Assembly (NCBI GenBank): GCA_017308235.1
Contig: JAFKFL010000008.1
Location: 124,001-188,000 of the forward strand
Origin: Alphaproteobacteria bacterium
GTDB taxonomy: Bacteria; Pseudomonadota; Alphaproteobacteria; Reyranellales; Reyranellaceae
Reading direction: 5' to 3'
DNA length: 64,000 bases
Position numbers and translations under genes: made by a program. Under the pieces are notes generated by a model. The model made no database searches. It was given only the letters and a program-made list of their open reading frames with translations, and was not told where the DNA came from. Position 1 is the stretch's first letter. Each line of letters opens with the position of its first letter. Positions 35,886 through 44,983 of this stretch are shown here, in pieces.

Positions 35886-37415
35886 CTAGAAGACCGGCGC
35901 GCCCGGCCGATCATCGTCGGCCGGCAAGTTACCAAATTTGGTGAATTGGCCTTCGAACGCCAGCCGTACGATGCCGGTCGGACCGTGGCGCTGCTTGGCG
36001 ACGATCACTTCGGCCTTGCCGTACTGCTGTTCGCAGCGCTGCCGCCAGGCGTCGTGGCGCTCATTGAAGCGTTGATCGCTTTCCTCGGCGCGGCGTTGGG
36101 GCTCGTCCCGCATCAGATAGTATTCGTCGCGATAGATGAACATCACGACATCAGCGTCCTGCTCGATCGATCCCGATTCGCGCAGGTCCGCGAGCTGCGG
36201 GCGCTTGTCCTCGCGCTGCTCGACGGCGCGGCTCAACTGGCTGAGGGCGAGCACCGGTACGTCGAGCTCCTTGGCGAGCGTCTTGAGGCCACGGGTGATC
36301 TCCGACACTTCCTGCACGCGATTCTCCTGACGCGACTTGCCCGACGGCGCCAGCAGCTGCAGATAGTCGACGATCAGAAGCCCCAGGCCATGCATGCGCT
36401 TCAGCCGGCGCGCGCGGGTGCGCAGGGCTGCGATCGACAGCGCGGGTGTGTCGTCGATGAAGAAGTTCAGGTGCTCGAGCTCGTTTGCGACCGACAGGAC
36501 CTTGTCGAAGTCGGCGCTGATCAACTCGCCCTTGCGGATCTTCTCCGAAGGAATCTCGGCCTGCTCCGAGACCATGCGGGTGGCGAGCTGTTCGGCCGAC
36601 ATTTCCAGCGAGAAGAAACCCACCACGGCGCCATCCACGGCCTTCACGCGACCGTTGGTGTCGTGTTCCTCGCGATAGGCGCGGGCGGCATTGAAGCCGA
36701 TGTTGGTCGCCAGCGAGCTTTTGCCCATCGCAGGGCGGCCGGCGAGGATGATCAGGTCCGACCTGTGCAGGCCGCCCAGGAGCTGGTCGAGCTGGAAGAG
36801 GCCTGAGGCCACGCCGGTGAGCTGGCCGGCGCGGTGATAGGCCGCTTCTGCCGCCGTCATGGCTTCCGTCAGCGAGGCACGGAACGGTTTGAAGCCGCCT
36901 TCGATCTGGCCAACGCTGGCAAGATCGTAGAGCTGCTTCTCCGCGACCTCGATCTGTTCCATGGCGCTTTCTTCGAGCGTCGGCTTGAAGGCGCCATTCA
37001 CCACGTCGTGGCCGAGGGCGATGAGCTGGCGCCGCAAGTAAAGGTCATGGACGACGCGGCCATACTGCTCGGCATCGATGACATGGACCGATGCAGCGGC
37101 GAGGTTTGCGAGATACTGCGCGCCGCCGGCCTCCTTCATCGCCTCGTCCTGCTCAAGGTAGGTTTTGAGCGTGATCACGCTCACCACCTGGCCTTTTTCG
37201 ATCAGGCGTGCGGCGTCGTCGAACAGCCTGCCATGGAGCGCATTGGCAAAGTGCTCGCCTTTCAGGAAATCGCTGACCCGATGATAGGCGGCATTGTTGA
37301 CGAGGATTGATCCCAGCAAAGCCTGCTCCGCCTCGAGATTTTCAGGCGGCAGGCGGATATGCGGTTCTTCGACGCCCGGAAGGAGGGCGATTTTCCGATC
37401 TTGTTGGGGCTCCAT
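35886..37415 (-). CDS. dnaB: Replicative DNA helicase
   Basis: Hexameric 5'-3' helicase of the replisome. The protein (509 residues) has the N-terminal DnaG-interacting domain (PPENLEAEQALLGSIL), the RecA-like domain with Walker A in LAGRPAMGKSSLATNI, Walker B GLLIVDYLQL, and the C-terminal ADLRESGSIEQDADVVMFIYRDEYY and VAKQRHGPTGIVRLAFEGQFTKF. The length is close to the family norm and no intein is present. Confidence 0.97.
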   Translation of the reverse strand: MEPQQDRKIALLPGVEEPHIRLPPENLEAEQALLGSILVNNAAYHRVSDFLKGEHFANALHGRLFDDAARLIEKGQVVSVITLKTYLEQDEAMKEAGGAQYLANLAAASVHVIDAEQYGRVVHDLYLRRQLIALGHDVVNGAFKPTLEESAMEQIEVAEKQLYDLASVGQIEGGFKPFRASLTEAMTAAEAAYHRAGQLTGVASGLFQLDQLLGGLHRSDLIILAGRPAMGKSSLATNIGFNAARAYREEHDTNGRVKAVDGAVVGFFSLEMSAEQLATRMVSEQAEIPSEKIRKGELISADFDKVLSVANELEHLNFFIDDTPALSIAALRTRARRLKRMHGLGLLIVDYLQLLAPSGKSRQENRVQEVSEITRGLKTLAKELDVPVLALSQLSRAVEQREDKRPQLADLRESGSIEQDADVVMFIYRDEYYLMRDEPQRRAEESDQRFNERHDAWRQRCEQQYGKAEVIVAKQRHGPTGIVRLAFEGQFTKFGNLPADDDRPGAPVF

Positions 37416-37510
37416 GGGAGAGCCTTTGCCATTAGAGAGGGGGCAAACACTAGACCGAAAAATGCCTGGCCGCTACCGGCCGGCCCACAAGTGGAAAAGA
37501 GTGGGGGTTA

Positions 37511-38749
37511 CTATTCCGCAGCCATCGAGCGGGCAGTGACCACCCCGCGCTCTGCATCCACCATGTAGTCACGGGTCAGTGGCACGGCGTCCTGCTTCCG
37601 GGCGATCTGGATCTGAAACACCATCTGGTTCATGTACCGGAACGCCACTTCGCATCCGGCGAGATAAAACTCCCACATCCGGCAAAAGCGCTCGTCATAC
37701 CCCGCCATCTGCTTGATGCGTTCGCGGTTGGCGTTGAAGCGGTCGCGCCAATGGCGAAGGGTTTCTGCATAGTGCAGGCGCAGGACCTCGATGTCGGTGA
37801 CCCACAGGCCGACCTTCTCGATCGCCGCCGTCACCTCCGACAAGGCGGGGGTATAGCCGCCGGGGAAGATGTATTTCTTCAGCCACGTATTGGTGGCGCC
37901 GGGAGGCTCCATGCGCCCGATGGCGTGCAGCAGCATCACGCCGTCCTCCTTGAGGAGGCCCTTCACCTTGCGGAAGAACTCGACGTAATGGGCGGCGCCC
38001 ACATGCTCGAACATGCCGACCGAAACGATGCGATCGTACTGGTCGGTCTCCTGACGATAATCGAGGAGCTTGAACCGCACGCGATCGGCGAGGCTGCCTT
38101 CCAGCGCGCGGCGGCTGGAGACGGCGAGCTGCTCCTTCGACAGCGTCACACCGGTAACATTGACGCCGAATTGCTGGCTCAGGAAAAGCGCCATGCCGCC
38201 CCAACCCGATCCGATATCAAGGACGTTCTGGCCGGGCTTCAACAGCAGCTTGGCAGCGATATGGCGCTTCTTGTCGAGCTGGGCCTCCTCGAGCGGCTCC
38301 TCGCCGGTCTTGAAATAGGCACAGGAATACTGCCGGTCGCGATCGAGGAAGAAGTCGTAGAGCTGGTCCTTGAGGTCGTAGTGGTGGGCGACATTGCGCT
38401 CCGCCCTGCCGACCGGGTTGTACTGCTCGATGGCACGCACCAGGCGCTGAAAACTGTAGGACCATTTCACGAATGGCGTCGTCTCGAGCACGGCCATGTT
38501 GCGCCCGAGGAGATCGAGCAGGTCGTAAATGGTGCCGTTCTCGACGACGAGCTTGCCGTCCATGAAGGCTTCGCCGAAGGCAAGCCTCGGACGCAGCAGG
38601 AGGCGCAATCCGGTCCACCGCCCATAGAGCCGCATCGTGACGGCAGGGCCCGGCCGGGACCCCTGTATGCGATGCGTGCGACCCGCCGCATCGATGATCG
38701 TCAGTTGGCCTGCCCCCAATACGCGGGAAAGGACCTTGGCTAACAGCAT
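37511..38749 (-). CDS. Cyclopropane-fatty-acyl-phospholipid synthase family protein
   Basis: A 412-residue SAM-dependent methyltransferase that modifies unsaturated fatty acyl chains of phospholipids at the membrane. The SAM site is NVLDIGSGWGGMALFLSQ (about residues 181-198); the N-terminal lipid-binding domain (FGEAFMDGKLVVENGTIYDL) is typical of Cfa. The conserved catalytic-region residues occur in QYSCAYFKTG, GMFEHVGAAHY and GRMEPPGATNTW. The start MLLAKVLSRVLG at 38749 has AAGGTGG 7 bases upstream; an in-frame start 69 bases earlier adds an unrelated Gly/Arg-rich stretch. Related family members make other branched or methylated lipids. Confidence 0.93.
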   Translation of the reverse strand: MLLAKVLSRVLGAGQLTIIDAAGRTHRIQGSRPGPAVTMRLYGRWTGLRLLLRPRLAFGEAFMDGKLVVENGTIYDLLDLLGRNMAVLETTPFVKWSYSFQRLVRAIEQYNPVGRAERNVAHHYDLKDQLYDFFLDRDRQYSCAYFKTGEEPLEEAQLDKKRHIAAKLLLKPGQNVLDIGSGWGGMALFLSQQFGVNVTGVTLSKEQLAVSSRRALEGSLADRVRFKLLDYRQETDQYDRIVSVGMFEHVGAAHYVEFFRKVKGLLKEDGVMLLHAIGRMEPPGATNTWLKKYIFPGGYTPALSEVTAAIEKVGLWVTDIEVLRLHYAETLRHWRDRFNANRERIKQMAGYDERFCRMWEFYLAGCEVAFRYMNQMVFQIQIARKQDAVPLTRDYMVDAERGVVTARSMAAE

Positions 38750-38895
38750 CGTCGGACCACCTTCACAAATCCGAGAAAGGCAACGATTCCCACCGGGCGT
38801 GCCACCTTCTTGCCGCAAATGTTAATCCCAACGGCGTTTTCAATGCAAAGGTCTCTCGAAAGAAAATTACTTGTCCTGTTGTCAGTTCCTTTCAG

Positions 38896-38941
38896 TGCAA
38901 AATAAAACGCCTGCCGTCGCGGGCGTGCGACGGCAGGCGTT
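38896..38941 (-). terminator. Rho-independent terminator of the rpsF-rpsR-rplI operon
   Basis: A perfect 15-bp stem (arms 38906-38920 and 38927-38941, AACGCCTGCCGTCGC and its complement) closes a 6-base loop. On the minus strand it is followed by TTATTTTG, a good U-rich tract. It lies 45 bases beyond the rplI stop codon and is the strongest terminator in the window. The 38750-38895 stretch between it and cfa holds the cfa promoter region, but I could not single out a clear -35/-10 pair. Confidence 0.93.
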
Positions 38942-38986
38942 CGTCGGCAGTTCGGGCGCGAGGCCCAGCGGCCAATTTCGCTCGAC

Positions 38987-39628
38987 TTATTTCTCTTCGC
39001 TCTTGGCCTCTTCCTCGCCAGCCGGAACTTCGGCTGTTTCGCCTTCGGCGGCAGGCTTGGCCTCGAACAGCGCGGCAGCCTGCTCGGCCGCACGCTGGGC
39101 GGCTTCTGCGGCCTCGAGTGCGGCGCGCTCGGTCTCGGCCACCAATGCCCCGCCCTTGGCGAGGAAGTCGGCCTCGTCGGGCGAGCGTGCAATCAGCGCC
39201 TTGATCTCGACCTCAACCTCCGGGTGGAGATGGACTTTGATCGCATGGGCGCCCAGCGCCTTGATCGGCTTGTCGAGCTCGATCTGGCCACGGGAGATCT
39301 TCACGCCGGCGGCATTGGCTGCATCGGCGATGTCACGTGACGTAACAGAGCCGTAGAGCTGCAGCGACTCCGATGCCTGACGGATCAAGGTAACCTTGAG
39401 GTCTTTCATCTTGGCCGCGGCCGCCTCGGCCTCGGAACGGCGTTCGAAGTTCTGCGCCTCGAGCACCTTACGCTGCGATTCGAAGTAGGTGATGTTGTCC
39501 TTGGTGGCGCGCAGGGCCTTCTTCTGCGGCAGGAGGAAGTTGCGGGCGAAGCCGGGCTTCACCTTCACAACGTCGCCCATCTGGCCGAGCTTGGGCACGC
39601 GCTCCAGCAGGATGACATTCATCGGCAT
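38987..39628 (-). CDS. rplI: 50S ribosomal protein L9
   Basis: Large-subunit protein binding 23S rRNA domain V. The N-terminal domain MNVILLERVPKLGQMGDVVKVKPGFARNFLLP is a textbook L9 start; the start codon could be the initial ATG giving MPMNVI. The connecting helix and the C-terminal RNA-binding domain (about residues 80-150) follow. At 213 residues it is some 60 longer than E. coli L9: the extra C-terminus is Ala/Glu-rich (AALEAAEAAQRAAEQAAALFEAKPA... ending EEAKSEEK), as seen in many alphaproteobacteria. Third gene of the rpsF operon. Confidence 0.97.
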   Translation of the reverse strand: MPMNVILLERVPKLGQMGDVVKVKPGFARNFLLPQKKALRATKDNITYFESQRKVLEAQNFERRSEAEAAAAKMKDLKVTLIRQASESLQLYGSVTSRDIADAANAAGVKISRGQIELDKPIKALGAHAIKVHLHPEVEVEIKALIARSPDEADFLAKGGALVAETERAALEAAEAAQRAAEQAAALFEAKPAAEGETAEVPAGEEEAKSEEK

Positions 39629-39638
39629 GGCGCGCTCC

Positions 39639-39872
39639 CTAGGCGATTATGTAAGGCAGGAGCGCCAGGAAGCGGGCACGCTTGATCGCCTGGGCGAGTT
39701 CGCGCTGCTTCTTGGACGAAACCGCGGAGATGCGGCTCGGCACGATCTTGCCGCGCTCGGAAATGAAGCGCTGCAGGAGCCGCACGTCCTTGTAGTCGAT
39801 CTTCGGTGCGTTGGCGCCCGAGAACGGGCAGCTCTTGCGCCGGCGGGTGAAGGGACGACGCTGGGCGCTCAT
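39639..39872 (-). CDS. rpsR: 30S ribosomal protein S18
   Basis: A 77-residue small-subunit protein that pairs with S6 on the platform. The conserved stretch [20 protein letters not shown] is followed by [13 protein letters not shown] and the basic [20 protein letters not shown] ending. The start overlaps the rpsF stop by 4 bases (ATGA), keeping S6 and S18 synthesis coupled. Confidence 0.97.
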   Translation of the reverse strand: MSAQRRPFTRRRKSCPFSGANAPKIDYKDVRLLQRFISERGKIVPSRISAVSSKKQRELAQAIKRARFLALLPYIIA

Positions 39873-40324
39873 TCTTCATCTCCTGTTGCGGCGGGGGCGG
39901 GGGCGGGGGCCTCATCGCCGAAACGTGGCCTCTCGCGGCGCGGCGGGCGATCGCCCCAGCCACCGCGATCGCCTCGGTCCGACGGCCGATCGGCTTTCTC
40001 GTTGCTGCGCAGCACGACGGCCGACGGACCTTCTTCCAACTCGTCGACGCGCACCGTGAGGTAGCGGATGATGTCCTCGTTGATCGACATCGTGCGCTCC
40101 AGCTCCTTCACCGCGGCCGGCGGGGCATCGATGTTGAGCAGCGTATAGTGGCCCTTGCGGTTCTTCTTGATCCGGAAGGTGAGCGAGCGCAGACCCCAGT
40201 ATTCCTTCTTGGGGACGGTGCCGCCGAGATTGGTCACCAGTTCAGTGAACTGGGTGGTGAGGGCCTCCACTTGCGTCGCCGGGACGTCCTGACGCGCAAT
40301 GAAGACGTTTTCATAGAGTGCCAC
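39869..40324 (-). CDS. rpsF: 30S ribosomal protein S6
   Basis: A 151-residue small-subunit protein. [22 protein letters not shown] and the [21 protein letters not shown] strand pair are standard S6. Beyond residue 105 there is an unusual tail: an Arg/Asp/Gly-rich segment ([18 protein letters not shown]) and a Pro/Ala run ending in EE. Tails of this sort are known in alphaproteobacterial S6 proteins and are probably disordered. The ATG follows AAGGAGCACCC. First gene of the operon behind a long structured leader. Confidence 0.97.
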   Translation of the reverse strand: MALYENVFIARQDVPATQVEALTTQFTELVTNLGGTVPKKEYWGLRSLTFRIKKNRKGHYTLLNIDAPPAAVKELERTMSINEDIIRYLTVRVDELEEGPSAVVLRSNEKADRPSDRGDRGGWGDRPPRRERPRFGDEAPAPAPAATGDEE

Positions 40325-40410
40325 GGGTGCTCCTTATGGCTGTTAGCGACCCGGCGTTCGTCGCGGCCCAAGGGCTCGACCGGCAACCGCCCGGATCTAG
40401 CCGGCCTTTC

Positions 40411-40470
40411 GTCCCGGGCGGGTTCGCCCGGACTGGGGTCGGCAAGGAGACGGGGCCGATTTAGGCCCCG
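40411..40470 (-). promoter_or_regulatory. Structured rpsF mRNA leader, candidate ribosomal-protein autoregulatory element
   Basis: Two strong hairpins lie in the roughly 150-base leader between the predicted rpsF promoter and the rpsF ATG. One is 40451-40470 (CGGGGCC-gattta-GGCCCCG, 7 bp). The other is 40411-40433 (about 9 bp with a single bulged base and a 4-base loop). A weaker CCGGC/GCCGG stem follows closer to the gene. In other bacteria the rpsF leader binds the S6:S18 complex through a CCG-bearing bulged stem. Whether this leader does so is inference. Confidence 0.4.
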
Positions 40471-40480
40471 AAGAGCGGCG

Positions 40481-40508
40481 GTTATACAGGCAAATTCCTC
40501 CAAATCAA
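40481..40508 (-). promoter_or_regulatory. Predicted sigma-70 promoter of rpsF-rpsR-rplI
   Basis: On the minus strand TTGATT (40508-40503) and TATAAC (40486-40481) are separated by 16 bases, a good housekeeping promoter. It lies about 160 bases before the rpsF ATG in the divergent gap with fabD. Transcription would begin close to the first leader hairpin. No clear matching promoter for fabD on the other strand was found; a TATAGG at about 40538-40543 is a weak -10 candidate. Confidence 0.6.
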
Positions 40509-40545
40509 GGCCGTTCCGGCCGCCGCGTGGCTGGGGTATAGGGAC

Positions 40546-40567
40546 GCCGCTTCGGGCCAGAATGACA
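40546..40567. repeat. Degenerate half-copy of the palindromic repeat
   Basis: GCCGCTTCGGGCCAGAATGA resembles the arm CTTCGCTCAGGATGACA of the elements at 16295-16369 and 33040-33149, with several mismatches. There is no second arm nearby. It may be a decayed copy or a chance similarity in the GC-rich gap between rpsF and fabD. Confidence 0.3.
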
Positions 40568-40590
40568 AGGCCAAATGGGGGAAAAGCCTG

Positions 40591-41532
40591 ATGAGTCGTG
40601 CTTTTGTGTTTCCGGGACAGGGATCCCAGGCCGTCGGCATGGGCGTCGATCTCGCGGCGGCCTTTGCCACCGCCCGCGACGTGTTCGGCGAAGTTGACGA
40701 GGCGCTGAAACAGAACCTCTCCCGATTGATGCGCGAGGGGCCCGAGTCCGACCTCGTATTGACCGAGAACGCCCAGCCGGCCCTGATGGCCGTCAGCGCG
40801 GCCGTAGTCCGGATTCTGGAGAAGGATGGCGGCAAATCGCTATCCGAGCTGGCGTCCCACGTTGCGGGCCATTCGCTCGGCGAATATTCCGCGCTCGCGG
40901 CTGCCGGCGCGCTCAAGCTCTCCGACGCGGCACGCCTGCTGAAGCTGCGCGGCCAGTCGATGCAGAAGGCGGTGCCGGTCGGCGAAGGTGCGATGGCAGC
41001 CTTGCTGGGTATCGAGCTCGAACCCGCGCAGGAGGCCTGCAAGGAAGCCGCGCAAGGCGAGATCGTCGCCGTGGCCAACGACAACGGCGGCGGCCAGATC
41101 GTCGTGAGCGGCCGCAAGGCGGCCGTCGAGCGCACGATCGAGGCAGCCAAAGCCAAGGGATGCAAACGTGGCATGCTGCTGCCAGTGAGCGCTCCCTTCC
41201 ATTGCCCGCTGATGCAGCCCGCGGCCGACGCCATGCAGGAGGCGCTGGAGAAGGTGACGTTCGCGACGCCGCGCGTGCCGCTGGTCGCCAATGTGCTCGC
41301 ATCGGAGATCACCAATCCCAGCGACATCAAGCAGCGCCTGGTGGAGCAGGTCACCGGACTGGTGCGCTGGCGCGAAAGCGTGCAGTACATGCGCTCCAAC
41401 GCCGTCGATACGCTGGTCGAGTGCGGCTCGGGCAAGGTCCTGTCGGGTCTCGTGAAGCGGATCGACAAGGAGATGACCGGCATCGCGCTGAACGCGCCGG
41501 CCGATATCGAGGCTTTCCTGAAGACGGTGTAA
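40591..41532 (+). CDS. fabD: Malonyl-CoA:ACP S-malonyltransferase
   Basis: Loads malonyl groups onto acyl carrier protein for fatty acid synthesis. The protein (313 residues) begins MSRAFVFPGQGSQAVGMGVDL; the catalytic Ser is in VAGHSLGEYSALA (about residue 92), the partner His is in PVSAPFHCPLMQPA (about 203), and VECGSGKVLSGLVKRI is the usual C-terminal block. AAAGCCTG precedes the ATG with a GGGGGA slightly upstream. It opens the fabD-fabG-acpP-fabF operon, whose order is common in bacteria. Confidence 0.97.
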   Translation: MSRAFVFPGQGSQAVGMGVDLAAAFATARDVFGEVDEALKQNLSRLMREGPESDLVLTENAQPALMAVSAAVVRILEKDGGKSLSELASHVAGHSLGEYSALAAAGALKLSDAARLLKLRGQSMQKAVPVGEGAMAALLGIELEPAQEACKEAAQGEIVAVANDNGGGQIVVSGRKAAVERTIEAAKAKGCKRGMLLPVSAPFHCPLMQPAADAMQEALEKVTFATPRVPLVANVLASEITNPSDIKQRLVEQVTGLVRWRESVQYMRSNAVDTLVECGSGKVLSGLVKRIDKEMTGIALNAPADIEAFLKTV

Positions 41533-41544
41533 GGAGCGCAAGGC

Positions 41545-42282
41545 ATGTTCGATCTCAGCGGCAAGGCAGCCCTGGTCACCGGCGCCTCGGGCGGCATTGG
41601 CGGCGCCATCGCCCGCGCCCTTCATGCCCAGGGTGCTGTCGTGACGCTCTCGGGAACGCGGGCCGACGCGCTGGAGCAGCTCAAGGGGACGCTGGGCGGG
41701 CGCACGCATGTCATCGCCGCGCGGATGGACGATGCGGCGGACATCGAACGGCTGGCCAAGGAGGCCGAGGCCGCGATGGGCAAGATCGACATCCTGGTCA
41801 ACAACGCCGGCATCACGCGCGACAACATCTCGATGCGCATGAAGGACGAGGAATGGGAGAAGGTGCTGGAGGTCAATCTCACCGGTACCTTCCGGCTGAC
41901 GCGCGCGGCGATGCGCGGCATGATGAAGCGTCGCGCAGGCCGCGTGATCAACATCACTTCGATCGTCGGTGTGACCGGGAACCCCGGGCAAGCCAACTAC
42001 GCCGCGGCAAAGGCCGGGCTGATCGGCATGTCGAAGTCGCTGGCCCAGGAACTGGCCTCGCGGGGGATTACCGTGAATTGCGTGGCGCCAGGCTTCATCG
42101 CCACGCCCATGACTGACGTTCTGACCGACGATCAGAAGAAGGCCATCCTCGGCCGCGTGCCGGCCAGCCGACTGGGCACGCCTGAGGAAATCGCGGCCGC
42201 CGTTGTCTTCCTGGCCAGCGATGAGGCCGCCTACGTCACCGGCCAGACCCTGCATATCAATGGCGGCATGGCGATGATCTGA
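41545..42282 (+). CDS. fabG: 3-oxoacyl-[ACP] reductase
   Basis: NADPH-dependent reduction of 3-ketoacyl-ACP. The SDR protein (245 residues) has the cofactor motif VTGASGGIGGAIARAL, NNAGITRDNISMRMKDEEW (the FabG-typical stretch), catalytic Ser in NITSIVG, and YAAAKAG with Tyr and Lys. The C-terminal FIATPMTDVL and GRVPASRLGTPEEIA are also FabG-typical. It starts 12 bases after fabD with AAGGAGCG upstream. Confidence 0.97.
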   Translation: MFDLSGKAALVTGASGGIGGAIARALHAQGAVVTLSGTRADALEQLKGTLGGRTHVIAARMDDAADIERLAKEAEAAMGKIDILVNNAGITRDNISMRMKDEEWEKVLEVNLTGTFRLTRAAMRGMMKRRAGRVINITSIVGVTGNPGQANYAAAKAGLIGMSKSLAQELASRGITVNCVAPGFIATPMTDVLTDDQKKAILGRVPASRLGTPEEIAAAVVFLASDEAAYVTGQTLHINGGMAMI

Positions 42283-42418
42283 GGGGGATACACGCACAAG
42301 TGCCTGATTCTGTAGGCTTTCCGAGGCTGGCCTTGGCCGGGGAGCTATGTTAGGAGAGCCGGATTCGCCGCCCCCTTTCGGCGTGCCGGAATTTTGAAGA
42401 ACACGGGAAGGACAACAA

Positions 42419-42658
42419 ATGAGCGATATTGCCGACCGCGTTAAGAAGATCGTCGTGGAGCATCTCGGGGTCGAGGCGGCCCAGGTGAAGGAAGATGCCA
42501 AGTTCATCGACGATCTCGGCGCCGACAGCCTCGATACCGTCGAGCTGGTAATGGCGTTTGAAGAGGAATTCGGCATCGAGATTCCCGACGACGCTGCCGA
42601 GAAGATCCAGACCGTCGGCGACGCCATCGGCTTCATCAAAGGCAACGCCAAGTCCTGA
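42419..42658 (+). CDS. acpP: Acyl carrier protein
   Basis: A 79-residue acidic carrier of growing acyl chains. The phosphopantetheine-attachment Ser lies in [20 protein letters not shown] (S38 in GADSLD). The sequence starts [18 protein letters not shown], standard for alphaproteobacterial AcpP. GGGAAGGACAACAA precedes the ATG. The 136-base gap from fabG contains a small hairpin (CGCCG...CGGCG at about 42367-42384) in the untranslated leader, which may fit separate high-level transcription of acpP. Confidence 0.98.
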   Translation: MSDIADRVKKIVVEHLGVEAAQVKEDAKFIDDLGADSLDTVELVMAFEEEFGIEIPDDAAEKIQTVGDAIGFIKGNAKS

Positions 42659-42689
42659 TCGACGCCGGTTCCTGCGGGAAGGAAGGCGC

Positions 42690-43949
42690 ATGACGAGGCG
42701 AGTCGTCGTAACCGGCATGGGAATGGTGACGCCGTTGGGAGACGGTGTCGATACCAACTGGCGGCGCCTGCTGGCCGCCGAGTCCGGCATTCGTGCGATC
42801 CAGGCGTTCGACACGTCGGACCTTGCGACCAAGATCGCGGGCGAAGTGCCGCTTGGCGACAAGGCCAATGGCCATTTCAACGCCGATCTCTACATGGCGC
42901 CGAAAGACCAGCGGAAGGTCGACAGGTTCATCCTCTTCGCCATGGCTGCCGCCAAGCAGGCGGTCGAGGATTCGGGCTGGAAGCCCCAGGATGACGAGGG
43001 CCGCAACCGCACCGGTGTCATGATCGGCGGCGGCATCGGCGGCCTGCAGACGATCTACGAGACATCGATCACGCTCAAGGAACGCGGCCCGCGCCGCGTC
43101 AGCCCGTTCTTCATTCCGTCGGCGCTGATCAACCTTGCCGCGGGTCAGGTCTCGATCGAGTTCGGCTTCCGCGGTCCCAACCATTCCGTCGTGACGGCCT
43201 GCGCCACCGGCGCACACGCCATCGGCGACGCTGCTCGGCTGATCCAGTGGGAGGATGCTGACGTGATGGTGGCGGGCGGCGCCGAAGCCGCGATCTGCCG
43301 CATCGGCATCGCCGGGTTCAACGCCTGCAAGGCGCTCTCGACCGATTTCAACGACACACCAACCCAGGCGTCGCGTCCGTGGGACAAGCGGCGTGACGGC
43401 TTCGTGATGGGTGAGGGCGCGGGCTGCCTGATCCTGGAAGAGTACGAGCACGCCAAGAAGCGCGGCGCCAAGATCTACGCCGAGATCGTGGGTTACGGCC
43501 TGTCGGGCGACGCCTACCACATCACAGCACCGTCGGAGGACGGCGATGGCGCCCAGCGCGCCATGAAGGCGGCGCTGAAGCGGGCCAGCCTCAATACCGA
43601 CCAGATCGACTATGTGAACGCGCATGGCACATCGACCATGGCCGATGTGATCGAGCTGGGCGCCGTGAAGAAGGCTTTCGGTGCCGACGCCTACAAGCTC
43701 TCGATGTCGTCGACCAAATCGGCAACAGGACACCTGCTCGGGGCTGCCGGCGCGATCGAGGCGATCTACGCCATCAAGTCGCTCAACGAGCAGGTCGTGC
43801 CACCGACACTCAATCTTGATGAGCCCGATGAAGGCTGCGACATCGATCTCGTGCCCAAGCAGGCCAAGCAGCGCAAAGTGCGGTACGCGCTCAGCAACTC
43901 GTTCGGCTTTGGTGGCACCAACGCCTGCCTGATCGTCGGCGCCGTTTGA
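42690..43949 (+). CDS. fabF: 3-oxoacyl-[ACP] synthase II
   Basis: Condenses malonyl-ACP with acyl-ACP. The protein (419 residues) starts MTRRVVVTGMGMVTPLGDGV; a longer frame overlapping acpP is rejected. The catalytic Cys is in VVTACATGAHAIGDAARLI (about residue 170), His in NAHGTSTMADVIELGAVK (about 310) and the second His in KSATGHLLGAAGAIEA (about 345). ACP and fabF are 31 bases apart in one operon. Confidence 0.97.
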   Translation: MTRRVVVTGMGMVTPLGDGVDTNWRRLLAAESGIRAIQAFDTSDLATKIAGEVPLGDKANGHFNADLYMAPKDQRKVDRFILFAMAAAKQAVEDSGWKPQDDEGRNRTGVMIGGGIGGLQTIYETSITLKERGPRRVSPFFIPSALINLAAGQVSIEFGFRGPNHSVVTACATGAHAIGDAARLIQWEDADVMVAGGAEAAICRIGIAGFNACKALSTDFNDTPTQASRPWDKRRDGFVMGEGAGCLILEEYEHAKKRGAKIYAEIVGYGLSGDAYHITAPSEDGDGAQRAMKAALKRASLNTDQIDYVNAHGTSTMADVIELGAVKKAFGADAYKLSMSSTKSATGHLLGAAGAIEAIYAIKSLNEQVVPPTLNLDEPDEGCDIDLVPKQAKQRKVRYALSNSFGFGGTNACLIVGAV

Positions 43950-43966
43950 TCTTCGGAGGCTGAGGC

Positions 43967-44980
43967 ATGCTCAGCTTTTTCCGCTGGGTTCTGTTTTTCA
44001 TTGCGTTGTTCCTGACCGTGATCGGGGGCGCGCTCTTCTTCGGCCATGAGCTTCTGGTGGCGCAGGGACCTCTCGAGACGCCGAAGCGGATCGTCATTCC
44101 ACGTGGCGCGGGCCCCACAACCATGGCGAAGGTCCTGCATCAGGAGGGTGCGATCGCCCATCCGTTGCTGTTTCGCGTGGCGCTGATGATCGATCCGGAT
44201 CCCAAGCCCATCAAGGCCGGTGAATACGAAGTGCCGGCCCATGCGTCGATGCTGGGGCTCGTCGAGCTGCTGCAATCGGGCAAGCTCGTGCAACGGCGCT
44301 TGACGGTTCCTGAGGGGATGACCACGGCCGAGGCCCTCGATCTCGTGCGCAAGGCGGATGCGCTGGCGGGCGACATTACGGTGGACGTGAAGGAAGGGGA
44401 CCTTCTTCCCGAAACATATTTCTATTCCCGCGACGACACGCGCGACGGGTTGTTGTTGCGCATGAAGGAGGCGATGGAGAAGACCCTCGACGAAGCATGG
44501 CGCAAGCGCACGCCCGGCCTGCCGCTGGCCAATCGGCGGGAAGCGCTGATCCTCGCTTCGATCGTGGAGAAGGAGACCGCTGTCCCCGCCGAGCGCGGCA
44601 AGGTGGCCGCTGTGTTCCTCAATCGCCTGCGGCTCAAGATGAAGCTCGAAAGCGATCCGACGACGATCTACGGCCTAACGGGCGGCAAGGGGACCTTCAA
44701 CCGCGAGCTTACGAGAGCAGACCTGCAGTCGAACTCGCCCTACAACACCTACGTCGCCGCGGGCCTTCCGCCCGGCCCGATCTGCAATCCGGGGCGGGCG
44801 TCGTTGCTCGCGGTGACCAATCCCGCGCGCGACCGCTCGCTCTATTTCGTTGCCGACGGGCAAGGCGGCCACGTCTTCTCTCGAACCGTCGCGGAGCACA
44901 ACCGCAATGTCGAGCGCTGGAAGGAAATCCAGCGCGAGCGGCAGGAGCAGGCCACTCCTCCCAAAACCAGCAAGCCCTGA
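43967..44980 (+). CDS. mltG: Endolytic transglycosylase MltG
   Basis: Inner-membrane lytic transglycosylase that cuts nascent glycan strands and sets their length. The protein (337 residues) has one N-terminal transmembrane helix (about residues 6-26), a LysM-like region (RIVIPRGAGPTTMAKVL), and the YceG catalytic core with the active Glu in LILASIVEKETAVPAERG (E about 199) and LESDPTTIYGL. The C-terminus LPPGPICNPGRASLLAVTNP is typical. It follows fabF by 17 bases, an arrangement common in proteobacteria. Confidence 0.96.
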   Translation: MLSFFRWVLFFIALFLTVIGGALFFGHELLVAQGPLETPKRIVIPRGAGPTTMAKVLHQEGAIAHPLLFRVALMIDPDPKPIKAGEYEVPAHASMLGLVELLQSGKLVQRRLTVPEGMTTAEALDLVRKADALAGDITVDVKEGDLLPETYFYSRDDTRDGLLLRMKEAMEKTLDEAWRKRTPGLPLANRREALILASIVEKETAVPAERGKVAAVFLNRLRLKMKLESDPTTIYGLTGGKGTFNRELTRADLQSNSPYNTYVAAGLPPGPICNPGRASLLAVTNPARDRSLYFVADGQGGHVFSRTVAEHNRNVERWKEIQRERQEQATPPKTSKP

Positions 44981-44983
44981 ACC

